Shown: positions 8,043 through 15,223, counted from the stretch's first letter. The stretch: DNA of 22,278 nt from Chthoniobacterales bacterium (GCA_013695925.1 JACCZO010000105.1:1-22278); one strand, 5' to 3'. The notes: generated from the sequence alone by a model not told the origin. Numbers and translations are program-made.

Positions 8043-8432
8043 TCATCGGTCGTGCGCTTCGAGGATGATCGTGGCCATCCCGCTGTTTTCCGTATGGCTG
8101 AGACTGATCCAGATGTTTGCGACTTCGCGTTCGTTCGCCATCTTCTCCGCGCCTCCGCTCAGGACGACAAACGGTTCGCCGCTCTCCTTTTTTTGCACGT
8201 CGAGATCGCGCCAGCCCATCGATTTCCCAATCCCGGTGCCGAAAGCCTTGGAGAGCGCTTCCTTGGCCGCGAAACGCGCCGCGAAATGGCGCGCCGGAAA
8301 TTTCATCGAGTTCGAATAGGCGATCTCGCCCTCTGTGAAAACGCGCTGCAAAAAACGCTCCCCGAAACGCTGGATCGAATTTTGGATCCGCGCGCAATCG
8401 ACCAGGTCGATCCCAATGCCAATAATTCTCAT
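8043..8432 (-). CDS. acpS: Holo-[acyl-carrier-protein] synthase
   Basis: Transfers the 4'-phosphopantetheine arm of CoA to a serine of apo-ACP, activating it for fatty-acid synthesis. It is 129 residues, normal for AcpS. The family signature is complete: MRIIGIGIDLVD with metal-binding Asp9, FAAKEALSKAFGTG (54-67) with Lys57 and Glu58, and the C-terminal SLSHTENSGMATIILE. Its ATG overlaps the pdxJ stop as ATGA (8429-8432), so it is translationally coupled to pdxJ. The same pdxJ-acpS pairing is known from E. coli. Confidence 0.97.
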   Translation of the reverse strand: MRIIGIGIDLVDCARIQNSIQRFGERFLQRVFTEGEIAYSNSMKFPARHFAARFAAKEALSKAFGTGIGKSMGWRDLDVQKKESGEPFVVLSGGAEKMANEREVANIWISLSHTENSGMATIILEAHDR

Positions 8433-9181
8433 CCCCGGTAGTTTTGCATCAGGGTAAGCATTTCGCTCACCGCGCTTTCGAGCCCGACCCAGATCGCCCG
8501 CGCTACGATGGAGTGGCCGACGTTCAACTCCACCAGATTTGGGATGCGGTGGATAAGAGAAATATTGCGGTAATTGATGCCGTGACCGGCATTGACTTGC
8601 AGGCCGAAACTAGAAGCGCGAATCGCCGCCCCCTGCAGCCGCTCGAGTTCCTGTTGCTCAATCTTTTCCGTGTAGGCGTTGGCGAGAGCGCCGGTATGCA
8701 GTTCGACCATATCGGTCGCGAGCCGAACCGCGACATCGATCTGTTCCGGTTCCGGATCGATAAAAAGGCTGATCCGGATCCCGGCCGCGTGCAGCCGTTT
8801 CATGGTCGGAGCCAGTTCCCGCTCGTGCCTAACGAGATCGAGACCGCCTTCGGTCGTGATCTCGGCCCGGTTCTCCGGCACGAGGCAGACTTCGTCGGGT
8901 TGCAGGCGAAGCGCAAAATCGATGATCTCGGGAGTGTTCCCCATTTCGAGGTTGAGCTTCGTCATGAGATTGGCGCGGAGCCGCTCCAGGTCGCGGTCCT
9001 GCATATGACGCCGATCGGCCCGGAGGTGGGCGGTGATGCCACTCGCGCCCGCCCGCTCGCAAAGGCTGGCCGCTACCACCGGGTCGGGCTCGGCATTTTT
9101 CGAGTCCGGCGTAGTCGCGTAACGCGCCTGTCGCAGGGTCGCGATATGATCCACGTTCACGCCGAGTTGCAGATTGCCCAT
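8429..9181 (-). CDS. pdxJ: Pyridoxine 5'-phosphate synthase
   Basis: Condenses 3-amino-2-oxopropyl phosphate with 1-deoxyxylulose 5-phosphate to form pyridoxine 5'-phosphate, the ring-closing step of DXP-dependent vitamin B6 synthesis. It is a 250-residue TIM barrel. Visible motifs are LGVNVDHIATLRQAR (6-20), GITAHLRADRRHMQDRD (48-64) with the catalytic-position His52, KLNLEMG with Glu79, and NAGHGINYRN near residue 207 with the late catalytic His. The ATG at 9181 is immediately followed upstream by a repeat-bearing spacer. An exact TCGTTAGGC site falls in the frame that reads LVRH (8827-8835). Confidence 0.97.
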   Translation of the reverse strand: MGNLQLGVNVDHIATLRQARYATTPDSKNAEPDPVVAASLCERAGASGITAHLRADRRHMQDRDLERLRANLMTKLNLEMGNTPEIIDFALRLQPDEVCLVPENRAEITTEGGLDLVRHERELAPTMKRLHAAGIRISLFIDPEPEQIDVAVRLATDMVELHTGALANAYTEKIEQQELERLQGAAIRASSFGLQVNAGHGINYRNISLIHRIPNLVELNVGHSIVARAIWVGLESAVSEMLTLMQNYRG

Positions 9182-9222
9182 CAGGTTTCAATAGGAGGAG
9201 AGAGCGCGCGAATCAAATCTCC

Positions 9223-9371
9223 GGGTAGCGCACACGTCTCGTGTGCTGGTCGCGCTGTTCCAGCGCGACGAACTTCTTGTGAGACTAACTTTCCAGAGCA
9301 GATTGATTCGGTGTAGAAAAGTCCGCGACGGTGGAACACCGTCGCCAGCACGCGAGACGCGTGCGCTACCC
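9223..9371. repeat. Four-hairpin palindromic element, family A, copy 1
   Basis: A 149-bp element between pdxJ and the PfkB kinase. The terminal 27-bp inverted repeats (9223-9249 and 9345-9371) begin GGGTAGCGC and differ at two positions. Each arm is itself a hairpin: GCACACG/CGTGTGC around TCT on the left, and GCACGCG/CGCGTGC around AGA on the right. The two differences between arms keep pairing, so they are compensatory. Two inner hairpins have perfect 9-bp stems and 3-base loops: GTCGCGCTG (9249-9257) with its complement at 9261-9269, and GCGACGGTG (9325-9333) with its complement at 9337-9345. The spacer between them is not conserved with copy 2. It has no open coding content of its own and resembles REPIN/MITE-like elements. 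Confidence 0.9.
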
Positions 9372-9394
9372 AAGGCACGGAACCGCCCACTGAG

Positions 9395-10312
9395 CTACGG
9401 CAACACTTCGAACTGGCTCATGAGGCGAAACATTTCGTAGCGTTCGTCGATCTCCTCGCTCGTTAGGCTGCGCAGCCGCTCGAGGCTGAAAGCTTCGACG
9501 TTAAAACTCGCCAGCACGCTTCCGAAAATCACCGCCCGGCGCAGGAGCGCAAAATCCACTTCGCCGTCCCCCTTCCCAGCGAGATATCCGGCCAGGCCAC
9601 CGGCAAAGGTGTCCCCTGCCCCGGTCGGATCATGGATGTCCTCCAGCGGATACGCCCCGCAGCTGAAAAAATCGTCCGGCCCGAAGAGCAAGGCGCCATG
9701 CTCACCTTTTTTGACCGCGACATACTTCGGCCCCATCCGCCGGAGCGAACGCCCCGCCCGAATCAGGCTGGTATCGCCGGTCATCATTCGCGCTTCGCTC
9801 TCGTTCAGGATGAGCAGGTCGACCCGCGGGAGGAGGGCGTCGAGATCTTTCCGGGTCGTCTCAATCCAGAGATCCATCGTGTCCGCCACGACGAAACGCG
9901 GCCGGCGCATCTGGTCGAGAACGTGGGATTGGAGCGAAGGCGCGATATTGGCCAGAAGGACAAACTGCGTTTCGCGCAAATTTTCCGGCAGCTCCGGCCA
10001 AAAATTTTCGAAGACGTTGAGCGCGACCGATTTTGTTTCGCGGGTATTGAGATCCCAGGCGTATTCGCCCGACCAGCGGAAGGTCTTGCCCGCCACCTGT
10101 TGCACCCCGGAGGGATCGATGTTGCGCGATTTCCAGAAATCGAATTCGGATTTCGGAAAATCATCGCCTACGACCCCAACGAGTTTGACCGGAGCAAAAA
10201 AACTCGCCCCGACGGCGGCGTAGGAAGCGGAACCGCCAAGCTGATCGGCGTGTTCTTCGACTGGGGTTTTGACGGTATCGAGCGCGATGGATCCAACGAC
10301 GAGAACGGACAT
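9395..10312 (-). CDS. PfkB-family sugar or nucleoside kinase
   Basis: A 305-residue ribokinase-fold kinase. Visible are the N-terminal VVGSIALDTV and QLGGSASYAAVGASFF (24-39), LILNESEARMMTG (167-179) and the catalytic signature DPTGAGDTFAGG (228-239) with the general base Asp234. The substrate cannot be assigned; the sequence resembles adenosine/ribokinase-like proteins of uncertain specificity. It is the last gene of the accB-accC-thiE run, 16 bp after thiE. The ATG at 10312 is preceded by an AT-rich TTTCTGATTT repeat and has no recognisable Shine-Dalgarno sequence. One exact TCGTTAGGC site lies in RSLTSE. Confidence 0.88.
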   Translation of the reverse strand: MSVLVVGSIALDTVKTPVEEHADQLGGSASYAAVGASFFAPVKLVGVVGDDFPKSEFDFWKSRNIDPSGVQQVAGKTFRWSGEYAWDLNTRETKSVALNVFENFWPELPENLRETQFVLLANIAPSLQSHVLDQMRRPRFVVADTMDLWIETTRKDLDALLPRVDLLILNESEARMMTGDTSLIRAGRSLRRMGPKYVAVKKGEHGALLFGPDDFFSCGAYPLEDIHDPTGAGDTFAGGLAGYLAGKGDGEVDFALLRRAVIFGSVLASFNVEAFSLERLRSLTSEEIDERYEMFRLMSQFEVLP

Positions 10313-10318
10313 GAGCTA

Positions 10319-10349
10319 TTTCTGATTTTTAATTTCTGATTTCTGATTT
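10319..10349. repeat. Three short direct repeats of TTTCTGATTT at the thiE 3' end
   Basis: The 10-mer TTTCTGATTT occurs at 10319-10328, 10333-10342 and 10340-10349, the last two overlapping by three bases. The AT-rich patch stands out sharply from its GC-rich surroundings. It covers the last codons and stop of thiE and the leader of the PfkB kinase gene. Confidence 0.8.
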
Positions 10350-10982
10350 TCCGGCCAGCACTTCTTTCGCTGCACGGGTGGCGGCGGCAATGTCCGCGCT
10401 TTGCAGCAGCCCAGATACAATGACGACGCGCTTCGCGCCAGCCGCCAGCAGTACCCGGAGATTTTCCAGCTTGATTCCGCCAATGCAAAAGATCGGGAGC
10501 GAGACCAATTCATGTACTCGACCAATCTCTTCCGTCCCGATCGGCGCATAATCGGGTTTGGTCGGGGTGGCGAAGAGCGGGCCGAAGCCGATGTAGTCCG
10601 CGCCCTCGGCCACGGCGGCGACGGCTTGCGCGAGGCTGTGGGTCGACTTGCCGATCCAGCAGTGGCGCCCGACGATCTCATGCGCGGCCGCGATCGCGAG
10701 ATCGTCCTGTCCAAGGTGCAGGCCTTCCGCTGAAATGTCGCGCGCGATTTCAGGATGATCGTTGATGATCAGAGGCACGCCTGCGCTGCTCGTTAGGCGG
10801 TGGAGTTTTTCGGCCAGGCGGGCGAGCGCTTCGACGCTCTCTTTTTTTCCCCGCAGCTGGATCAGATCGGCTCCCCCGCGGATCAGATCGCCCGCAATAG
10901 CTTCCGCTCTTTGCGGCGCGACGTAACCGAGGTCGAGGATGGCGTAGAGCCGCGCACGCTGCAGCGCATTCGCCGCGCTCAA
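10329..10982 (-). CDS. thiE: Thiamine-phosphate synthase
   Basis: Joins hydroxymethylpyrimidine diphosphate and thiazole phosphate to thiamine phosphate. It is a 217-residue TIM barrel. Motifs in order are GGADLIQLRGKK (36-47), LIINDHPEIA (71-80), EGLHLGQDDL (86-95), IGKSTHS (110-116), DYIGFGPLFATPTK (129-142) and IFCIGGI (164-170). The ATG overlaps the accC stop by ATGA (10979-10982), so translation is coupled to accC. The last seven codons (GKSEIRN and stop) lie in the TTTCTGATTT repeat patch and may have replaced an older C-terminus. No TPP riboswitch is visible, as expected for a gene embedded behind accC. One exact TCGTTAGGC site lies in RLTSS. Confidence 0.95.
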   Translation of the reverse strand: MSAANALQRARLYAILDLGYVAPQRAEAIAGDLIRGGADLIQLRGKKESVEALARLAEKLHRLTSSAGVPLIINDHPEIARDISAEGLHLGQDDLAIAAAHEIVGRHCWIGKSTHSLAQAVAAVAEGADYIGFGPLFATPTKPDYAPIGTEEIGRVHELVSLPIFCIGGIKLENLRVLLAAGAKRVVIVSGLLQSADIAAATRAAKEVLAGKSEIRN

Positions 10983-12364
10983 TCCTTCAGGCTGCCGTTG
11001 GACGGCCGCAGCTCGAACGCTTCCGAGTTCATCATCCGATCGACGAAACCGGTATCGTAATGGCCATTCCGGAAATCGGCGTTACGCATGATCGCGTTGT
11101 GGAACGGGATCGTCGTCTTGATTCCGGTGATGAGATATTCCCCGAGCGCGCGGCGCATCCGGGCGATGGCCGACTCGCGCGTCGCGCCGACCGCGATCAG
11201 TTTCGCGATCATGGAGTCATAGTAAGGCGGAACGGTGTAGCCGGTATAAGCGTGGGAATCGATCCGCACCCCGCGGCCGCCGGGCGCGTAGTAGAAATTA
11301 ATTCGTCCGGCCGAGGGCTGGAAATTGCGCGCCGGATCTTCGGCGTTGATCCGGCACTGGATGGCATGGGAACGAGCAAGCGGCCTGGCAATATGCGGCG
11401 AAAGCTTGTCGCCGGCCGCAATATGGATTTGTTCCTTCACCAGGTCGCAGCCATAAACTTCTTCCGTGATCGTATGCTCGACTTGGATGCGGGTATTCAT
11501 TTCGATGAAGTAATAGCCGCCTTTTTGATCGACCAGAAACTCCATCGTCCCGGCATTCGTATAACCGACCGATTGCGCGAGTTTGATGGCGGCGTTACCC
11601 ATCCGCTTGCGGAGCGCCGGGTTCAGGAGCGGTGAGGGACATTCTTCGATCACCTTTTGGTTGCGCCGCTGGATCGAGCAATCTCGCTCGCCCAGATGCA
11701 CCGTGTGGCCATAGCTGTCAGCCACGATCTGAAACTCGATGTGGTGCGGGTTGATGATCAGCTTCTCGATGTAAACCTCAGCGTTCCCGAAAGCCTTTTC
11801 CGCTTCCACCCGGGCGCCGTGAAAACCCTGGATGAGGCTGGCCTCGTTGTGCGCCGCGCGCATCCCGCGTCCGCCGCCGCCGGAGACCGCCTTGATCATC
11901 AGCGGATAGCCGATCTTTTTTGCGACCTTGATCGCTTCAGCTTCGGATTCCACAATTCCGTCGCTCCCCGGCGTTACTGGAACGCCCGCTTTGCGCGCCG
12001 CGGCCCGCGCCGAATTTTTGTCGCCCATTGCGCGCATCGCGGCCGGCGATGGCCCGATGAACTTGATTTTGCAGCTCTCGCAGACCTCGGCGAAGTGTGC
12101 GTTTTCGGCCAGGAACCCATAGCCCGGATGGATCGCATCGACATCGCCCACTTCGGCCGCGCTCATAATGCGGTCAATGCGCAGGTAACTATCCGAACTC
12201 GGCGCGGAACCGATGCAGATCGATTCGTCGGCCAACTGCACGTGGAGCGAATCAATGTCGGCCTCGGAATAGACCGCGAGGGTGCGAATGCCGAGTTCCT
12301 TGCAGGCCCGGATGACGCGCAGGGCGATTTCTCCGCGATTGGCGATCAGGATTTTTTCAAACAT
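10979..12364 (-). CDS. accC: Acetyl-CoA carboxylase, biotin carboxylase subunit
   Basis: The ATP-grasp subunit that carboxylates biotin on AccB, the first half-reaction of malonyl-CoA synthesis. It is 461 residues (E. coli has 449). The N-terminal biotin carboxylase domain begins KILIANRGEIALRVIRACKE, with AIHPGYGFLAEN near residue 80. The ATP-grasp glycine loop SGGGGRGMR is near residue 165. EMNTRIQVEHTITEE (near residue 290) carries the catalytic Arg and Glu residues. It lies 56 bp after accB, the usual order. The longer tail ends MMNSEAFELRPSNGSLKD and its stop overlaps thiE. There is no TCGTTAGGC site inside, which is notable for such a long gene here; one site sits at the accB end just upstream. 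Confidence 0.98.
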   Translation of the reverse strand: MFEKILIANRGEIALRVIRACKELGIRTLAVYSEADIDSLHVQLADESICIGSAPSSDSYLRIDRIMSAAEVGDVDAIHPGYGFLAENAHFAEVCESCKIKFIGPSPAAMRAMGDKNSARAAARKAGVPVTPGSDGIVESEAEAIKVAKKIGYPLMIKAVSGGGGRGMRAAHNEASLIQGFHGARVEAEKAFGNAEVYIEKLIINPHHIEFQIVADSYGHTVHLGERDCSIQRRNQKVIEECPSPLLNPALRKRMGNAAIKLAQSVGYTNAGTMEFLVDQKGGYYFIEMNTRIQVEHTITEEVYGCDLVKEQIHIAAGDKLSPHIARPLARSHAIQCRINAEDPARNFQPSAGRINFYYAPGGRGVRIDSHAYTGYTVPPYYDSMIAKLIAVGATRESAIARMRRALGEYLITGIKTTIPFHNAIMRNADFRNGHYDTGFVDRMMNSEAFELRPSNGSLKD

Positions 12365-12420
12365 GAATCTAACGCGCAGGAACGACTCGCAGGCATCCCG
12401 ATCCGGCTCGGCGCCGCAGC

Positions 12421-12888
12421 CTAACGAACCTTGAAAAGAGCCTGCCCAAACTGAACCGGCTTGCCGTTTTCCGCGACCACTTCGGCGATCACCCCTTTGG
12501 TCTCGGCTTTGATCTCATTCATCACTTTCATCGCCTCGATGATGCAGACGACGGTGTCTTCATTCACTTCCCGGCCGATTTCGACGAACGGGGGTGACTC
12601 GGGCGAAGCGCCCCGGTAAAAGGTGCCGACCATCGGAGAGGGAATTTCCCTGCTCGCATCGCTCGCCGGCGCCGCGCCAGTCGTGGAAACCGGGCCCGCG
12701 CCAACTGCCCCTCCGCCGTTGGCCGGCGGAGCGCTCGTTTGCGGCATCATGGGCGGGGCGGCGAAAACCGTTTGTTCGCCCGCCCCTTTCTGCAGTTTCA
12801 AACGGAAACCGTCCTTCTCCATCTCGAACACCGAGAGGTCGTTTTTTTTCATCAGGTCGATGATGGCTTTGATGTCTTTTAGTTCCAA
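12421..12888 (-). CDS. accB: Acetyl-CoA carboxylase, biotin carboxyl carrier protein
   Basis: Carries biotin between the carboxylase and the transferase. I choose a TTG start at 12888 (155 residues) because the N-terminus then reads LELKDIKAIIDLMKKNDLSV like known BCCPs, and a strong ribosome binding site GGAAAGGAAG lies just before it. A longer in-frame TTG at 12948 adds 20 residues without family support. An Ala/Pro-rich linker follows the N-terminal region. The C-terminal biotinyl domain has EAMKVMNEI with the biotinylated lysine at about residue 121. The stop codon TAG is part of an exact TCGTTAGGC site (12419-12427). A near-match of that word lies in the leader (12915-12923). Confidence 0.93.
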   Translation of the reverse strand: MELKDIKAIIDLMKKNDLSVFEMEKDGFRLKLQKGAGEQTVFAAPPMMPQTSAPPANGGGAVGAGPVSTTGAAPASDASREIPSPMVGTFYRGASPESPPFVEIGREVNEDTVVCIIEAMKVMNEIKAETKGVIAEVVAENGKPVQFGQALFKVR

Positions 12889-12956
12889 AGGCGCTTCCTT
12901 TCCGAAATGGTAAGACGTTAGGTAAAGCGGTTTTGCTGATGGGGTCAAGCCATCGC

Positions 12957-13415
12957 TTAACCAGAGCCATCCGGAAGGTGGTTCCGGCGGTAATCGAAAA
13001 TCCGTTCGAGCTGCGGGCGGATGAGGAGCCGGTTGAGGAGCGCGCCGAAAGGTCCGAGCGGCGGGACATAGGTGACCAGATCGTGCACTTCGGTCCCGCC
13101 CTCAGGCAGGGCGCGGAAGAAATGTTCGTGATGCCAGATGCGGTAAGGGCCGATCCGCTGCTCGTCGACGAAGCGGTGCGGCGGATCGACCTGCACGATC
13201 TCAGTCAGCCAGGTGAGCGGGATGCCTAACAATGGCGAAACGGTGTACTCGATCATCAACCCCGGATAAACCTCTGGCGGAAGTTCGCGCTTGATCACGA
13301 AATTCATCGAGGGCGGCGTAATCTTGCGCAGATTGCGCGGATCGGAAAAGAAGCGCCAGCATTGGTCGAGGCTCAGCGGCACGACCTGTTTTCGTTCGAG
13401 CTGATAAATGGACAT
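12957..13415 (-). CDS. SRPBCC-family (START-like) ligand-binding protein
   Basis: A 152-residue cytosolic protein of the SRPBCC superfamily, which forms a hydrophobic ligand cavity; no specific ligand can be assigned. Matching features are LERKQVVPLSLDQCWRFFSD (about 6-25), DPRNLRKITPP, then MIEYTVSPLLGIPLTWLTEI and HEHFFRALPEGGTEVHDLVTY. These fit the coenzyme-Q-binding/cell-division-inhibitor-like subgroup often listed as SRPBCC family protein. The ATG at 13415 gives the family-typical N-terminus; an ATG at 13433 would add six residues. It precedes accB by 68 bp on the same strand. Its 5' end abuts a decayed reading frame. Confidence 0.75.
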   Translation of the reverse strand: MSIYQLERKQVVPLSLDQCWRFFSDPRNLRKITPPSMNFVIKRELPPEVYPGLMIEYTVSPLLGIPLTWLTEIVQVDPPHRFVDEQRIGPYRIWHHEHFFRALPEGGTEVHDLVTYVPPLGPFGALLNRLLIRPQLERIFDYRRNHLPDGSG

Positions 13416-13426
13416 ACCGGCCGACG

Positions 13427-13585
13427 TTAACATAGGACCGGCGCGCTGCGCAGGGCACCCCCATTATTGGGGCGGGGGGCTTCCCGCATCCCACGGAACC
13501 GCCAGCGGGCAACGTCGATCTGGTAATAGCCGCCCGACGGCGGGACGGTCACTGGGCCGTAGATTCCCTTCTTCTCGTGGGATCT
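13427..13585 (-). pseudogene. 3' remnant of an unidentified gene cut off by the family A repeat
   Basis: The minus strand stays open for about 50 codons up to a TAA at 13427-13429. It reads HEKKGIYGPVTVPPSGGYYQ, then IDVARWRFRGM, then REAPRPNNGGAL. Third codon positions are mostly G or C, as in real genes here. No start codon with a ribosome binding site exists; upstream the frame enters the palindromic repeat (from 13586) and meets a TGA. I do not recognise the protein. The most economical reading is the C-terminal tail of a gene whose 5' part was lost or replaced at the repeat. The 310-bp stretch between the SRPBCC gene and the ABC ATPase gene contains only this remnant and the repeat. Confidence 0.4.
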
Positions 13586-13731
13586 GGGTAGCGCACACGT
13601 CTCGTGTGCTGGTCGCGCTGTTCCAGCGCGACGAACTTTTCTCAGCGGCAGAACTCATCAACGGCGTTGCTTCCAGGAAAGTTCGCGACGGTGGGACACC
13701 GTCGCCAGCACACGAGACGTGTGCGCTACCC
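13586..13731. repeat. Four-hairpin palindromic element, family A, copy 2
   Basis: A 146-bp element with the same plan as the copy at 9223-9371. The terminal 27-bp inverted repeats (13586-13612 and 13705-13731) are perfect here, and each folds into GCACACG/CGTGTGC around a 3-base loop. The inner hairpins are GTCGCGCTG (13612-13620) with its complement at 13624-13632, and GCGACGGTG (13685-13693) with its complement at 13697-13705. The central spacer differs from copy 1 apart from GAACTT next to the left hairpin. The outer end GGGTAGCGC contributes the TAG stop of the ABC ATPase gene at 13726-13728. Confidence 0.92.
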
Positions 13732-14421
13732 GACGGCGCGCGGGTCCGAAGGTTCGTCTCTGATCACTTTTCCGTCGCGCAATTCGATCAAACGCGAGGC
13801 GGCGGCCGCAACTTCCGCGCTGTGCGTCACGAGGATCAGGGTGGCGAGCTTCTCCTGCGCAATCTCATGGAGCAGTCCAAGAACGCGTTCCGCCGAGGCG
13901 CTGTCGAGATTGCCGGTCGGTTCGTCCGCGATGAGGAGTGAAGGCCGGTGCACCAGAGCGCGCGCAATCGCAGTCCGCTGTTGTTCGCCACCGCTCAGTT
14001 GATGCACGAAATGCGTCGCCCGGTTCGTTAGGCCGACCAGCCCCAGGAGTTCCCGTGCCCGCGCCTCGCTCTCGGCCAGGGAAACACCCTGCAGGAGCAA
14101 GGGAAGGCTCACGTTTTCGAGCGCGTTCATTGTCGGGAGGAGATTGAAGAACTGGAAAACAAGCCCGAGCTGGCGACGCCGGAAATCGGTCAGTTGCGCG
14201 TCGTCCGCAGTCGTTAGGCTAAGGCCGGCGACGGTGATTTCTCCCGCGGTCGGGCGATCGAGCCCGGCGATCAGGTGCATGAGGGTGCTCTTCCCGCATC
14301 CGCTCGGCCCAACGACCGCGACAAACTCGTGCCGGCCGATCTGAAGCGATACTTCCTCGAGGGCGTGCACTGAGCGCTCGCCGGCTTCGTAATAGCGACT
14401 AACTTTTTGCAGGGATATCAT
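13726..14421 (-). CDS. ABC transporter ATP-binding protein, LolD/MacB type
   Basis: A 231-residue ATPase subunit of the LolD/MacB/FtsE class, which works with FtsX-type permeases in lipoprotein release or efflux. Walker A is GPSGCGKST (38-46), the Q-loop is VFQFFNLLP (88-96), the signature is LSGGEQQR (142-149) and Walker B is LLIADEPTGNLD (162-173). No permease gene is adjacent, so the partner is encoded elsewhere or was lost. The last codons (RAVG then TAG) run into the terminal repeat of the palindromic element, which therefore sets the C-terminus. The ATG at 14421 overlaps the ATG of the divergent pseudouridine synthase gene. It carries two exact TCGTTAGGC sites (GLTNR and SLTTAD). Confidence 0.9.
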   Translation of the reverse strand: MISLQKVSRYYEAGERSVHALEEVSLQIGRHEFVAVVGPSGCGKSTLMHLIAGLDRPTAGEITVAGLSLTTADDAQLTDFRRRQLGLVFQFFNLLPTMNALENVSLPLLLQGVSLAESEARARELLGLVGLTNRATHFVHQLSGGEQQRTAIARALVHRPSLLIADEPTGNLDSASAERVLGLLHEIAQEKLATLILVTHSAEVAAAASRLIELRDGKVIRDEPSDPRAVG

Positions 14422-15205
14422 GCCGGCGTTCGTTCATCTACCTACGGTCACAGACCACGCAAGGACGCCGCCAAAGTTTCGGATCGTGGCCGAGACGGAA
14501 GAGTACCTCGTGGTCGATAAGCCGCCGTTTCTCCTTATCCATCCGAGCAAGCCCGACGGGCCCCCGACGCTCTGGGCTGCCTTACGCGAAGTGCTCGCTT
14601 TTGAGCTGGTCAATGGCGGACAGGTTTCGATCGTGAACCGGCTCGATCGCGAGACCAGTGGGCTGGTCCTGATCGCGAAAAACCGCATGACCGCGCGCCG
14701 CTTCGGCCGCGCCATGGAGCGCCGCCTGATCGAGAAAACATACCTCGCCATCGTCTGGGGCTGGCCGGAATGGGACGCGACGACCGTGAACGCACCGCTG
14801 GCGCGCCAGGGCGAGCACGGGAATTCCGCCATCTGGCTAAAACAAACCATCCACGCAAAAGGCGCGCCGGCGGTGACCGATTTCCGGGTCGAAGATCGTT
14901 TCGTTAGGCAGGGAACCCGCTTCGCGATCGTCCGCGCCATTCCGCGGACCGGGCGGACCCATCAGATTCGCGTGCACCTGGCGCATCTCGGTCACGCCAT
15001 TGTGGGCGACAAGATCTACGGGCCTAACGAGGCGCTTTACCTGCGCTTCATCGAGACCGGATGGACGGATGAACTGAACAAGGAACTCCTCCTGCCGCGT
15101 CACGCGCTCCACTCCGCCGGACTTCGGATCGCAGGAGAATTCGAGTGGGAAACCGGGCTTCCGGAAGATCTCGCGTCGTGGATAGGATCGGACGTGGAGC
15201 GCTGA
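14420..15205 (+). CDS. RluA-family RNA pseudouridine synthase
   Basis: Isomerises uridine to pseudouridine in rRNA or tRNA; the target base is unknown. It is 261 residues. The catalytic motif is VNRLDRETSGLVLIAKN (72-88), with Asp76 as the nucleophile; Asn replaces the usual His before RLD. EEYLVVDKPPFLLIHPS (28-43) and RTGRTHQIRVHLAHLGHAIVGDKIYG further on are the other family blocks. There is no N-terminal S4 domain. The ATG at 14420 has a good AGGGA ribosome binding site five bases upstream, which lies inside the first codons of the divergent ABC gene. Two exact TCGTTAGGC sites occur, reading FVRQ and GPNEA. Confidence 0.9.
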   Translation: MPAFVHLPTVTDHARTPPKFRIVAETEEYLVVDKPPFLLIHPSKPDGPPTLWAALREVLAFELVNGGQVSIVNRLDRETSGLVLIAKNRMTARRFGRAMERRLIEKTYLAIVWGWPEWDATTVNAPLARQGEHGNSAIWLKQTIHAKGAPAVTDFRVEDRFVRQGTRFAIVRAIPRTGRTHQIRVHLAHLGHAIVGDKIYGPNEALYLRFIETGWTDELNKELLLPRHALHSAGLRIAGEFEWETGLPEDLASWIGSDVER

Positions 15206-15223
15206 TTCCAGGGAGCGCACGCG

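Noticed and set aside
7125..8441. 438-codon plus-strand open frame opposite the SirB1-like gene and acpS.
   Set aside because: It is a GC-driven shadow of two recognised minus-strand genes, with no recognisable motifs.
9181..9390. Small open frames across the repeat at 9223-9371 and its twin at 13586-13731 that translate to similar peptides.
   Set aside because: The similarity comes from the repeated DNA; no start with a ribosome binding site and no conserved spacer supports a protein.
10329..10982. A TPP riboswitch was looked for ahead of thiE.
   Set aside because: thiE overlaps accC, so there is no leader to hold one.
14901..15030. Two oppositely oriented 9-mer copies considered as a stem-loop terminator, as with paired uptake sequences.
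   Set aside because: They are 112 bp apart inside a coding region, with no U-tract, so a terminator hairpin is implausible.
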